Origin: an uncultured Prevotellaceae bacterium
GTDB lineage: Bacteria > Bacteroidota > Bacteroidia > Bacteroidales > Bacteroidaceae
Direction of reading: 5' to 3'
Assembly: GCA_946415645.1 (NCBI GenBank)
Contig: CAMKTJ010000027.1
Span: 1-33,474, forward strand
DNA length: 33,474 nucleotides
Shown: positions 8,218 through 17,300 of the stretch, piece after piece
How the letters are laid out: every line of letters starts with the position of its first letter
Position numbering within the stretch: the first letter of the stretch is position 1
Notes under the pieces: generated by a model
Seen by the model: the letters and a program-made list of their open reading frames with translations, nothing else
Databases searched by the model: none
Told to the model about the DNA's origin: nothing
Made by a program: the position numbers and the translations under genes

Positions 8218-8976
8218 ATGAAAAAAATAATTATCGCACTGGCTATGCTGGCAGTGTTGCCCGTAGCTGCAAAGAAAAAGATTGTAAAGGAAACTCCTGC
8301 TGTTGCTCCTACAACAGATAACATACTGACAGAGCAGGAAGAACGTGAGGGTTGGAAACTCCTTTGGGATGGTAAGACTACTGAAGGATGGCGTGGTGCC
8401 AAGTTGGCTGGCTTCCCCACAAAGGGATGGCGCATTGAGGACGGTGTGCTGAAGGTTGAGGCTGCCAATGGTGCTGAGAGTGGTAACGGTGGCGACATCG
8501 TGACCAACAAGAGCTACCATAACTTCATGCTGAAGGTGGATTTCAAGATTACGGAAGGTGCTAACAGCGGTATCAAGTATTTTGTTGATCCCGACATGAA
8601 CCAGGGCGAGGGTAGTGCCATTGGTTGTGAGTTCCAGATTCTGGACGACCTGCGTCATCCCGATGCCAAGCTGGGTGTAAAGGGTAACCGCCGATTGGGC
8701 TCGTTGTACGACCTGATTCCTGCTCCTGAAAATAAACCCTTCGATATCACAACCTGGAACACCGCTACTGTTATCGTGAAGGATAACCACGTAGAGCACT
8801 GGCTGAATGGTGTGAAGCTGTTGGAGTACGAGCGCAATACACAGGAGTGGAACGCACTGGTGGCTTACAGCAAGTATAAGAACTGGAAGGACTTCGGTAA
8901 CCGCGATGGCCGTATCCTCTTGCAGGACCACGGTAACGAGGTATGGTTCAAGAACGTTAAGATTAAGGAGTTTTAA
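8218..8976 (+). CDS. DUF1080 / 3-keto-disaccharide hydrolase family protein
   Basis: 252 residues with an N-terminal signal peptide ([18 protein letters not shown]) followed by a lysine-rich stretch. The rest is a concanavalin-like beta-sandwich with DUF1080 hallmarks: [15 protein letters not shown] near 45, [12 protein letters not shown], the [19 protein letters not shown] strand pair near 105, GCEFQILDD near 140 and a terminal [17 protein letters not shown]. Family members include hydrolases acting on 3-keto-glycosides, which fits the preceding dehydrogenase gene. The exact substrate is unknown. No lipobox cysteine is visible, so a periplasmic or exported soluble form is expected. Confidence 0.87.
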   Translation: MKKIIIALAMLAVLPVAAKKKIVKETPAVAPTTDNILTEQEEREGWKLLWDGKTTEGWRGAKLAGFPTKGWRIEDGVLKVEAANGAESGNGGDIVTNKSYHNFMLKVDFKITEGANSGIKYFVDPDMNQGEGSAIGCEFQILDDLRHPDAKLGVKGNRRLGSLYDLIPAPENKPFDITTWNTATVIVKDNHVEHWLNGVKLLEYERNTQEWNALVAYSKYKNWKDFGNRDGRILLQDHGNEVWFKNVKIKEF

Positions 8977-8991
8977 TATTGAATATTATTA

Positions 8992-9024
8992 GAGCAGCAG
9001 GAGGGCGTAGTCCCTCCTTTGCTC
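8992..9024 (+). terminator. Hairpin between DUF1080 and GH92 genes
   Basis: GGAGGG (9000-9005) pairs with CCCTCC (9012-9017), extended by outer GAGC/GCTC. No clear U-tract follows, so it may be a weak terminator, an attenuator or an mRNA-end stabiliser that separates expression of the two halves of the locus. Confidence 0.5.
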
Positions 9025-9092
9025 GTATAAATATATTTCCTGCTTTTTGCAAAATAGAGAACTCAAAAATAATAACCAACTAAAGCAAATAA

Positions 9093-11408
9093 ATGAAAGT
9101 GAAAAAGATTGTATTTCTTGTATGCGCCGCCTTTATGATCAGCTTTGGCGCCCGTGCAATTACAGATCCTGTGCAGTATGTTAATCCCTTGGTGGGCTCG
9201 CATTCCACAGGAGGCCTATCCACAGGTAACACCTATCCCGCTATTGCCCTTCCCTGGGGTATGAACTTCTGGACACCCCAGACAGGTAAGATGGGCGACG
9301 GATGGTGCTACACCTACGATGCCGAGAAGATTCGCGGTTTCAAGCAGACCCATCAACCCAGCCCTTGGATGAACGACTATGGTACATTCAACATCATGCC
9401 TGAGTGTGGCGAGGATTATGTCTTCGACGAGGCCAAACGCGCCAGCTGGTTCAGCCACAAAGCTGAGGTCAGCAAACCACAATATTATAAGGTATATCTG
9501 GCAGATTATGATATCGTAACAGAGGTGGCTCCCACTAGCCGTGCTGCTATCTTCCGTTTTACCTATCCTGAAGGCAAAAGCTATTTGGTTGTGGATGCCT
9601 TCGACCGCGGTTCGTACGTGAAGATTATCCCTGAACAGAACAAGATTGTGGGCTATACCACCCGTAACAGCGGCGGCGTGCCCAAGAACTTCAAGAATTA
9701 CTTTGTGCTGCAGTTCGACCGTCCTTTTACCGTTACCGCTATCTGCGATGCCGGCAAGGAGAATAAGTCGGCTCTGGAGACCACCAGCAAGCATGCACAA
9801 GGCGTGGTAGGATTTAATACCAAGCGTGGTGAGCAGGTGAATGTACGTGTGGCTAGCTCTTTCATCAGCATAGAGCAGGCTGAGCAGAACCTGAAGGAAC
9901 TGGGCGACAGAAGCCTTGAGGAAGTTGCCGAGGCTGGCCGTCAGGAGTGGAACAAGGTGCTCTCTACCATTGATGTACAGGATGAGAGCGACATAGATCG
10001 TCTGCGTACCTTCTACAGCTGTCTGTACCGCAGCGTGCTCTTCCCCCGTAGCTTCTACGAAATCAATGCCAAGGGAGAGGTCGTTCACTATAGTCCTTAT
10101 AATGGCGAGACATTGCCTGGCTATCTGTTTGCTGATACGGGCTTCTGGGATACCTTTCGTGCTTTGTTCCCCTTGGTAAACCTGATGTGGCCCTCTATGA
10201 GTCAGAAGATGCAGGAGGGTTGGGCCAATGCCTACAAGGAGAGCGGTTTCCTTCCTGAGTGGAGTGCTCCCGGTCACCGTGCTTGCATGGTGGGTAACAA
10301 CTCGGCAAGCGTTGTGGCTGATGCTTATCTGAAGGGTGTCAGAGGATATGACATAGATGCGCTCTGGGAGGCTGTAAAGCATGGTGCCAATGCCGACCTG
10401 CCCCGTACTACTAGCGGTCGTAAGCAATGGGCAACCTATAATAAACTGGGCTATGTTCCCTACGACAGCATCAACGAGAGTGCTGCACGTACCCTGGAGT
10501 ATGCTTTCGATGACTGGAGTATCTACAAGTTGGGTCAGGCACTTGGTAAGCCTGAAAAGGAGATAAAGGTCTATGCCGAGCATGCTATGAATTACAAGAA
10601 CCTCTTCGACAAGGAGCACAACCTGATGCGTGGCAAGCTGGCTAATGGCGAGTGGGCTCCCAACTTCAACCCCTTCAAGTGGGGCGATGCCTTTACAGAG
10701 GGTAACAGCTGGCACTATTCTTGGAGTGTCTTCCACGATCCTCAGGGATTGATCGACCTGATGGGCGGTACGGATACCTTCAATCAGATGTTGGACAGCG
10801 TCTTCATCCTGCCTCCTATCTTCGACGATAGCTACTATGGTGGTGTCATCCACGAGATTCGCGAGATGCAGATTATGAACATGGGTAACTATGCTCACGG
10901 CAACCAGCCCATTCAGCACATGATTTACATGTACAACTACAGCGGTCAGCCCTGGAAGACCCAGTACTGGTTGCGCGAGACTATGAACCGTATGTACAAC
11001 GCCCATGCCGACGGCTATTGCGGCGACGAGGACAACGGTCAGACCTCTGCCTGGTACATCTTCACCGCTATGGGCTTCTATCCTGTATGTCCCGGCTCTA
11101 ACCAGTATGTGTTAGGCGCTCCCTACTTCAAGAAGATGACCCTGCACCTCGAGAACGGCAAAGATGTGGTCGTTACTGCTCCTGAGAACAGCGATGTTAA
11201 CCGCTATGTGCAGAAGCTTACTGTAAACGGTGCTGAGCATAAGGTGAACTACGTGAACCATTCCGACCTCTTGCAAGGCGCCCGTATGGATTACGTAATG
11301 GGTGCCAAGGCCAACGAGTACCGTGGTAATACAGCCGAGGCGGCACCTTATTCTTTCAGCAAGGAGTACAAGGCTGCTGCCAAGAAGAGCAAGAAGTCTA
11401 AGAAGTAA
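9093..11408 (+). CDS. GH92 exo-alpha-mannosidase
   Basis: 771 residues. A signal peptide (1-22) is followed by the GH92 N-terminal beta-sandwich starting at YVNPLVGS and an (alpha/alpha)6 catalytic domain (about 300-760). GH92 enzymes are calcium-dependent inverting exo-mannosidases that remove terminal mannose from mannans or N-glycans. Visible family landmarks: DTGFWDTFRALFPL near 350, EGNSWHYSW with Glu536 where the catalytic acid is expected, HGNQP at 602-606, YNYSGQPWKTQYW, and GDEDNGQTSAWY with Asp645 and Asp647 in the catalytic base region. Many GH92 proteins have GNEP where this has GNQP; the change may affect linkage preference. The C-terminus is a lysine-rich tail. The GH76 gene starts 18 bp later, so they are probably one transcript. 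Confidence 0.93.
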   Translation: MKVKKIVFLVCAAFMISFGARAITDPVQYVNPLVGSHSTGGLSTGNTYPAIALPWGMNFWTPQTGKMGDGWCYTYDAEKIRGFKQTHQPSPWMNDYGTFNIMPECGEDYVFDEAKRASWFSHKAEVSKPQYYKVYLADYDIVTEVAPTSRAAIFRFTYPEGKSYLVVDAFDRGSYVKIIPEQNKIVGYTTRNSGGVPKNFKNYFVLQFDRPFTVTAICDAGKENKSALETTSKHAQGVVGFNTKRGEQVNVRVASSFISIEQAEQNLKELGDRSLEEVAEAGRQEWNKVLSTIDVQDESDIDRLRTFYSCLYRSVLFPRSFYEINAKGEVVHYSPYNGETLPGYLFADTGFWDTFRALFPLVNLMWPSMSQKMQEGWANAYKESGFLPEWSAPGHRACMVGNNSASVVADAYLKGVRGYDIDALWEAVKHGANADLPRTTSGRKQWATYNKLGYVPYDSINESAARTLEYAFDDWSIYKLGQALGKPEKEIKVYAEHAMNYKNLFDKEHNLMRGKLANGEWAPNFNPFKWGDAFTEGNSWHYSWSVFHDPQGLIDLMGGTDTFNQMLDSVFILPPIFDDSYYGGVIHEIREMQIMNMGNYAHGNQPIQHMIYMYNYSGQPWKTQYWLRETMNRMYNAHADGYCGDEDNGQTSAWYIFTAMGFYPVCPGSNQYVLGAPYFKKMTLHLENGKDVVVTAPENSDVNRYVQKLTVNGAEHKVNYVNHSDLLQGARMDYVMGAKANEYRGNTAEAAPYSFSKEYKAAAKKSKKSKK

Positions 11409-11426
11409 TAGAAACTCTTTTTGTAT

Positions 11427-12890
11427 ATGAAGAAGCTATTAACCATATTCTTCGGGGTGGTTTGTGCCGGTTTGGTTTCGGCACAGACCTTCACCATTAC
11501 GGATTCCATGCAGTGGAAGGCGTATGACGACTTCAATTCGGCCCTGTTGGACAGAGTAGGCAATAAGTATATCTACAAGGCAGATACCAAGCAGTCAAGG
11601 GCCGACCATCGCGGTAACGGCTATCGCGACAATGATGTGTCGGGCTGTGCCGCTGCCATCTGGTGTCAGGCTATCTACTATGATATGGTCATCAATGCCT
11701 ATAACCGTGCCCAGGCAGAGGAAAATCAGGAGTTGATGAAGAAGTACAAGACGCTACACGATAGAATCTACAGCGGCGAGAAGTCGCACTACGTCAACTT
11801 CAACTTCGATAATTCCAATACCAACAACGGCTGGTTTGTCTATGACGATATCATGTGGTGGACTTGTGCCCTGGCACGTGCCTATCAGACCTTTGGCAAG
11901 GCAGAGTACCTTACCTATTCCGAGAAGAGTTTCTGCCGTGTTTGGTACGGAAGTGCTACTGTGGGTGATGACGGCTCGTATGCCGACCCTGCCCGCTTCG
12001 AAGGATCGGCAGGTGGTGGTATGTTCTGGGAGTGGCAGCCCATAGATCATGCCAATCCTCATAAGGCAGGTGACTTCCGCTCTGCCTGTATCAATTTCCC
12101 TACTGTCATAGCAGCCTGTCTGCTACACCAGTTGGTTCCTGAGGGACGAACAGCTCCTACGGTAGCCCGTCCTACAAAGCAGACCAAGGAGTGGTATCTG
12201 GAGAAGGCAAAGGAAATCTATGCTTGGGCCGACAAGACCCTTGTCAACAGTAGCGGACGTGTGGCTGACGGTATTCATGGCGGCGGTCCTGAGTATAGCG
12301 ATCACCTATACAATCAGGCTACCTACATAGGTGCCAGTTGTTTGCTCTACCAGTTGACTGGCGAGTCTGCTTACCTGACAAAGGCAAGGAGGGGTGCCGA
12401 TTATGTAATAAACAACATGTGTACCAGCAATATCCTCAAGTTCGAGAATGGCTATGAGCAGGGTGTCTATGCTGCCATCTATGCACAGTACATCAAGATG
12501 CTGGTTTATGATTGCGGACTGAACGCCACCCTGACAAAGAAGTACCTGACGCATATTCAGCGCAACATGCAGAAGGCATGGGATAACCGCGACCAGGTGC
12601 GTGGTATCCAGGCTGGTAACTTCGCCAAGAAAACTGCCGAGGATGAGGTTGTGGAGAGCTACGGCGGTAGCGGTATGCCTGCTCTGATGCTCATGTTCCC
12701 TGCTCATATCACGGTAGATGATATTCAGGATGATGTAGAAGAGGTTCCTGCTGAGCAGGCCGGCATAAAATCAGATGTCTATACCATCGACGGTAAACTG
12801 GTCAGAAAAGACGCTACGCAAAGTCAGGTAGCGGCTCTGGACAGCGGACTTTATATCTATCAGCAGAAGAAGATGCTGGTCAGGAAATAA
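11427..12890 (+). CDS. GH76 endo-alpha-1,6-mannanase with T9SS-like C-terminal tail
   Basis: 487 residues from the ATG at 11427 (an in-frame TTG six bases upstream is less likely). A signal peptide ending at VSAQ is followed by an (alpha/alpha)6 barrel typical of GH76: the adjacent aspartates Asp140-Asp141 in VYDDIMWW match the catalytic pair, and NQATYIGASCLLYQLTG is the conserved later helix. The enzyme would cut the alpha-1,6-mannan backbone of yeast-type mannan, complementing the GH92 side-chain enzyme encoded just upstream. The last 45 or so residues (VYTIDGKLVRK, then LDSGLYIYQQKK) look like a T9SS type A sorting domain, implying secretion or surface attachment. The 3' end overlaps that of the convergent kinase gene by 11 bp. 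No SusC/SusD pair is present in the window. Confidence 0.9.
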   Translation: MKKLLTIFFGVVCAGLVSAQTFTITDSMQWKAYDDFNSALLDRVGNKYIYKADTKQSRADHRGNGYRDNDVSGCAAAIWCQAIYYDMVINAYNRAQAEENQELMKKYKTLHDRIYSGEKSHYVNFNFDNSNTNNGWFVYDDIMWWTCALARAYQTFGKAEYLTYSEKSFCRVWYGSATVGDDGSYADPARFEGSAGGGMFWEWQPIDHANPHKAGDFRSACINFPTVIAACLLHQLVPEGRTAPTVARPTKQTKEWYLEKAKEIYAWADKTLVNSSGRVADGIHGGGPEYSDHLYNQATYIGASCLLYQLTGESAYLTKARRGADYVINNMCTSNILKFENGYEQGVYAAIYAQYIKMLVYDCGLNATLTKKYLTHIQRNMQKAWDNRDQVRGIQAGNFAKKTAEDEVVESYGGSGMPALMLMFPAHITVDDIQDDVEEVPAEQAGIKSDVYTIDGKLVRKDATQSQVAALDSGLYIYQQKKMLVRK

Positions 12891-13869
12891 GACTGCGGAT
12901 CTCCTGCCATGCTTCGTCTGTGAGACGGGTTCCTATAACCTGAATCACATGTCCCGAGAGCAAGGCTCCTGTCTGCAGACATTTCTCTAACGGGGCACCC
13001 GTACATAAGGCATACAGAAATCCTCCGGCAAAGAAATCGCCAGCCGCTGTGGTATCTGTGACATTCACCTTAAGTGCGGGTGCCTCTGCTTTCTGTCCGT
13101 ACTTGGGATATGAGGCTCCCCACATGGCTACGGCACCCTTACTGCCCAGTTTCACTACTGCTAGCATACAATGCTCGGCTATGTGTTTCAGTCCTTCCTG
13201 GGGGTCGGTAGTGCCTGTGTAGGCTGCACATTCCTCCTCGTTGGCAAAGACGATGTCTATGTAATCCTCTACAAGATGGCGGAAGAAGGGTAGATCGGCA
13301 TTTATGACGTTATAGCTGGCAAGGTCTATGCTCAATGTCAGTCCTTCCTGCTTAGCTGTATGGCAGATTTTCTCTATCAGCTCGTGGTTCTGTACCAGAT
13401 AGCCTTCTATGTGTAGCAGTTCATAGCCACGGAACATCTCAGGTTTTATCTCCTCGGCCTGTAACAAAGCTGCTGCTCCCAGATAGGTACCGAAGGTGCG
13501 TTCTCCGCTTGGCGATATGAAGGTGTTGGCAACTCCTGTTGGCGTATCGCAGAGGGTCAGCTGTGCCTCTATACCCGTCTGCTTGCAGTTCTCGGCATAG
13601 AAGGCTCCCATCTCATCCCGTCCTATCTTTCCGATATAGCCGGGTTGCATGCCCAGATTTGCCAGTGCCAGTATGGTGTTACCTGCGCTGCCGCCTGTTG
13701 CCTTGTGAGGCTGTAGGGCTTGTATACGTTGGTTCAGTAGGTGCTGGCATTGTTCGTCTATCAACTGCATGCCGCCCTTGGGGAGCTGAAGTTCAGTTAG
13801 CAGGGAATCATCCTTCATCTGTACCAAAACGTCTACCAAAGCATTGCCTATACCAATTATTTTCTTCAT
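12880..13869 (-). CDS. PfkB-family nucleoside/sugar kinase (adenosine kinase-like)
   Basis: 329-residue cytoplasmic kinase of the ribokinase/PfkB fold. N-terminal IIGIGNALVDVLV and the TGGSAGNT signature at about 58-65 bind the sugar part of the substrate; the C-terminal signature DTTAAGDFFAGGF starts at residue 272, with Asp278 as the catalytic base. The usual form is DTxGAGD, so the first glycine is alanine here. Bacteroidetes homologues are commonly annotated as adenosine kinase, but carbohydrate kinase is also possible and the sequence alone does not decide. It stands alone on the minus strand, convergent with and overlapping the GH76 gene, so link to the mannan locus is only positional. 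Confidence 0.85.
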   Translation of the reverse strand: MKKIIGIGNALVDVLVQMKDDSLLTELQLPKGGMQLIDEQCQHLLNQRIQALQPHKATGGSAGNTILALANLGMQPGYIGKIGRDEMGAFYAENCKQTGIEAQLTLCDTPTGVANTFISPSGERTFGTYLGAAALLQAEEIKPEMFRGYELLHIEGYLVQNHELIEKICHTAKQEGLTLSIDLASYNVINADLPFFRHLVEDYIDIVFANEEECAAYTGTTDPQEGLKHIAEHCMLAVVKLGSKGAVAMWGASYPKYGQKAEAPALKVNVTDTTAAGDFFAGGFLYALCTGAPLEKCLQTGALLSGHVIQVIGTRLTDEAWQEIRSLIS

Positions 13870-13887
13870 ATAGCATCATTTTTTTTG

Positions 13888-13895
13888 CAAAGATA
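13888..13895 (-). promoter_or_regulatory. -7 box of the PfkB kinase gene
   Basis: TATCTTTG on the minus strand matches TAnnTTTG and lies about 20 bp before the ATG. No good -33 box is found at the standard distance. Confidence 0.5.
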
Positions 13896-13926
13896 TTGCA
13901 TATTTCCAAAAAATGCTATACTTTTG
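13895..13926 (+). promoter_or_regulatory. Promoter of the tRNA-Asn pair
   Basis: ATTG at 13895-13898, a 20-bp spacer and TACTTTTG at 13919-13926 match the Bacteroidetes promoter. It overlaps the divergent kinase promoter and precedes the first tRNA by about 30 bp. Confidence 0.7.
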
Positions 13927-13957
13927 CACCGCATTTGAGAGAAAAATTTCAAGATTT

Positions 13958-14031
13958 GCTTCAGTAGCTCAGTTGGTTAGAGCACATGACTGTTAATCAT
14001 GGGGTCGTTGGTTCAAGCCCATCCTGAAGCG
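13958..14031 (+). tRNA. tRNA-Asn (anticodon GTT), copy 1
   Basis: Cloverleaf: acceptor GCTTCAG/CTGAAGC, D-arm GCTC/GAGC, anticodon stem CATGA/TCATG around loop CTGTTAA, T-loop TTCAAGC, discriminator G. The T-stem has one mismatch. CCA is not encoded. Confidence 0.95.
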
Positions 14032-14058
14032 CAAAAGAGTTCTCTTGAATGCAGATTT

Positions 14059-14132
14059 GCTTCAGTAGCTCAGTTGGTTAGAGCACATGACTGTTAATCA
14101 TGGGGTCGTTGGTTCAAGCCCATCCTGAAGCG
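14059..14132 (+). tRNA. tRNA-Asn (anticodon GTT), copy 2
   Basis: Identical to copy 1 over the whole gene and a few flanking bases, offset by 101 bp. The two are separated by 27 bp and share one promoter and a terminator after this copy. Confidence 0.95.
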
Positions 14133-14144
14133 CAAAAGCCGAGA
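14115..14144 (+). repeat. 30-bp direct repeat, copy 1 (tRNA-Asn T-loop to terminator stem)
   Basis: This segment, from the T-loop of tRNA-Asn copy 2 into the left arm of its terminator, recurs exactly at 14240-14269. Confidence 0.9.
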
Positions 14145-14162
14145 TTCGTCTCGGCTTTTTCT
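14138..14162 (+). terminator. Terminator of the tRNA-Asn operon
   Basis: GCCGAGA and TCTCGGC enclose a TTCG tetraloop and are followed by a T-tract. Confidence 0.9.
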
Positions 14163-14165
14163 TTT

Positions 14166-14257
14166 TCAGGTAGCTTTCGCCAACGCCCCCATGGGTCGTA
14201 GGTTCTTGCGCTCCAGTAGGTGCTCAGGCGCAGGCGGAACAAGCCCATCCTGAAGCG
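14166..14257 (+). pseudogene. Broken third tRNA-Asn or integration scar
   Basis: The last 18 bases (14240-14257) are the exact 3' end of tRNA-Asn. Upstream, GTAGCT and a CATGGGTCGTAGGTTC-like stretch resemble the D-arm and variable/T-arm of the intact copies, but the anticodon arm is missing and about 34 bp separate GGTTC from the rest of the T-loop. It cannot fold as a working tRNA. Either a third copy decayed, or an element that integrated into the tRNA 3' end was lost and left an att-like duplication. Confidence 0.6.
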
Positions 14258-14269
14258 CAAAAGCCGAGA
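14240..14269 (+). repeat. 30-bp direct repeat, copy 2
   Basis: Exact copy of 14115-14144, offset by 125 bp. A repeat starting in a tRNA T-loop and running past the 3' end is the usual shape of a tyrosine-recombinase attachment site. Confidence 0.85.
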
Positions 14270-14286
14270 CGAGTCTCGGCTTTTTT
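14263..14286 (+). terminator. Second copy of the tRNA-Asn terminator
   Basis: The same 7-bp stem (GCCGAGA/TCTCGGC) as the first terminator, but with a CGAG loop instead of TTCG, then six T residues. Confidence 0.85.
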
Positions 14287-14331
14287 GTATACCTGAATAT
14301 AGATACTAATTTCGGGAGAGGGAAGCAATAG

Positions 14332-14366
14332 AAAAGGGGATAAGCCTTAGAGCGTATCCCCTTTTT
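14332..14366. terminator. Terminator of the 3154-aa protein gene (bidirectional)
   Basis: AAAAGGGGATA (14332-14342) pairs with TATCCCCTTTT (14355-14365). It lies 20 bp after the minus-strand stop and has T-tracts in both directions. Confidence 0.9.
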
Positions 14367-14386
14367 CTTGTTTAGTCACTTATTAC

Positions 14387-17300
14387 TTATCGCACGGCCT
14401 TCTTCTTGCCATTTACGATAAATACGCCCTTCTTCTGAGAGTTGACGAGTTGACGAGTTGACGAGTTGACAAGTCGTCCGCTCAGGTCGTAAACCGATTC
14501 TTTTTCGTTATCGGAGGCGGGACCATGAATGGATGTTGCCTCGTCGATGTCAACGAGCAGCGGGTTCTTAGGTGTACCGTAAACACCGTCAGCCTGGAAG
14601 TTCACCACGGTGGGTGCGTCCACAATCTGGTCGCCCACGGCTACCTTGAAGGTAAGTGTTGTCTCATCCTCACCGGGAATGGTCAGGTAAGCTACACCCT
14701 GTGCGTTGGTCTGGGCCTTGGCACGACATTCATCTTCGGCATAGACACCCACTTCGGTATTAGGCATTGTGATACCGCCATTCAGTAGTCTGACGGACAT
14801 CATGGCGTTGTAGGGATACTTGTGGACATTGACTGGATTGAAGGCAGATGCCTCCTCTGTTGTCGTTACCTCATCCATATCCTCGAACTGGTAAGCCTTT
14901 GCGTATCTTGCAACAACTGATGTGGGATAGCTGAAGCTCTTAGTACTTGAAGCATTCAGCATGTAACCCAAACCTGGTTCCAACATGGGCAGTGAGCCTT
15001 CCCACTCATAGGTGTCGAAGTAAGCCACACCGGTCTGTCCCTTCAGGATGTCGCCGTCCTCAGGTCCATAGTTGGCAAGTGCATCGGCCAGGTTGGCCAC
15101 CTTAAGGCCATAATAACCTATCCAGTTCCAACCGTCTTCAACAGTTACTGCGGTAGTGGCAGGATCTACCAATGTGCCAACAATACGCAGGGTGCAGTCG
15201 TCCTTCATCTGAACGGCATACATCTCTGTATTGGACAGGTTGCCCTTCAGGTTACCCTCCCAGCTGCCGTTCTCGTACATCAGCCAGCCGTTACCCTGGC
15301 TCTTCACTGAAATGACATCGTCTGCAATCTTACTGAAGATGTCGGGCACGGTCATCTTGTCTGTATTTACATACAGAGAGAGCCAGTTCCAACCTTGCTG
15401 CAGTTCTGTTGACTGCTCTATCAGGTTCTCGACAGTAAATACAACGGGCTGCTTGTAGCTGCCTTGTAGTGCCAGCGGAGTGTACTTGATGCTCTTCTCA
15501 GGTGTGACAACAGGGTAGAGGGCACCTGTTGAGGCGTCAAAGGCACGGAAGGTGATTTCCTTGCCGGCATCACTGTTGTTACTGCTGTTGTTGCCATAGA
15601 TATCCATAGTGATGAAGTTGCCGTCATAGCGCTCCTTATAGACAGGGTGTGCTACACCGCGACATTCCTCACCGATGAAAGCGGCGATGATGTCATCCTC
15701 GTCATCCATAGGTAGGTTGTTCAGTTCTATTCTTCCGATGACGTTCATAGAGTTCTCGTAATTCTTTGGATTGACAGCCCAGTCGGGAGTCTTGCTCTTC
15801 ACCTTCAGGTTCAGTGTCAGCGGCTCGCTGATGTTGTTCTTACCTGTCAGGTAAACAGTCTGCTCATATTTGCCGGTTGCCAGACTCTCGGCTACGGTAA
15901 AGGTGATAGTCTTTGACATGGTGGCTTTCAGTGTTCCGCTGGTTGCACTGGCGGTAAGCCATCTGGGAAGTCCGCTCAATGTCCAGTTCTCTGATGCACC
16001 GCTTTCGTTTACGATAGTAGCCTCGAAGGTGGCGCTTTCTCCAGCCATCTTCTCCAGTGCCACTTCCGAATCACCCTTCCATACCAGCTGGTTCTGCTTT
16101 ACGTAGGCAGTCCAGTGGATGTCGGTTTGCATGTTGTAGTTCTTGTCCGTAGCATAGCGAACGGTAAAGTCAACGGTTGCACCTTCCAGCATCTCTGCCT
16201 TATTCGTCAGCTTGATGCTGATGCTGCGCTCGTTGGCCACAAACGTATAGTTCAGGTTTGTCAGCTGAGGTGCAGGTTTCAGACCTGGTACGTCTGTGCC
16301 GTTGAAGGGTACGCTGCCGCTTGTCATTGCTGCCGAGCGGCCTGTCTTCTCATACTCCTTCTTTGTGGCGTTATATACCAGACTCTGGTCTTCAGCCGTT
16401 TCATCTACCACACTCTGCTCATGTGAGTTGAAGTGCTGTGCCTCAAACGGATAGTATGCTACCAGACCAGCTTCGTCGCCTTTCAGGCGTACATTCTTGT
16501 ATCGCTTGATGTAATCGCCGCTGAGTGTAGCCTTCCAGAAGCGGACTTCATCTACCGAACCGTTGAAGTAGTTGGCATAGCTGCTGCCGCCCTGTGCCTT
16601 GGCACCTACGATGAGGTTGGCGCCGCTCAGTGCACTTACTACAGAAGCTGTCAGTGACTTCACCGCCTGTCCGTCCACAAAGACTGTAGCATTGCCGTTA
16701 CGCAATACGTTCAGTGCCAAGTGATGCCATGCGTTGTCGCGCAGGTTGGTAGTTGTAATCTCGTTCTCTGTGCCCTTCGATGTCAGCGTCAGTGCACCGG
16801 CAGTGTTGAAGCCCATCTCTACGCGGTCGTCGTTTCCTTCGATGGCTGAGAATAGGGTAGCCTTGCCTGCCTGCTGGCTCTTGAACCACAGCTCTACGGC
16901 ATAGTCATCCGTGCTCAGTGCGCTGCAGGCGCTGATGTCCAGCTTCAAGGCTTTCTGGCCGTCCAGCTTGGCTGCGATATTCTTATTGTTCAGGTACCAT
17001 GTGCTCTGTGGCATTGTCAGATGGCGGTTGCGGGCATAGTCACGAATCTCCTTGCCGTCGCCCTCGTCCATCTTCCAGTAGCCGATAAGGTTGGGAGTAG
17101 AGGGGCTCTTCGTCATATCCTTCTCAGCCTTGGCCTCACTGCATGAGCGAGCCTTATCCCAGAGTGTCAGTTCCTGAATGTCTGCTGTAATGTTCTTACC
17201 CAGTGTCAGTGAACCGTTACCATTGTATCCGGCTACCGTTTCGTCGTTGAACAGTTGGGTATCCGAAGCGTCCTCGGCAAAAAGGGCATTAAACTTGCTC

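Noticed and set aside
9216..11006. A 596-codon open frame on the strand opposite the GH92 gene
   Set aside because: It mirrors the codon pattern of a clearly real GH92 gene, shows no family motif and lacks a promoter.
6732..12890. A complete polysaccharide utilisation locus
   Set aside because: No SusC/TonB receptor, SusD-like lipoprotein or hybrid two-component regulator is present in the window.
14166..14240. A small minus-strand gene in the tRNA-Asn scar
   Set aside because: Only about 25 open codons, no start context, no family likeness, and overlap with tRNA-derived sequence.
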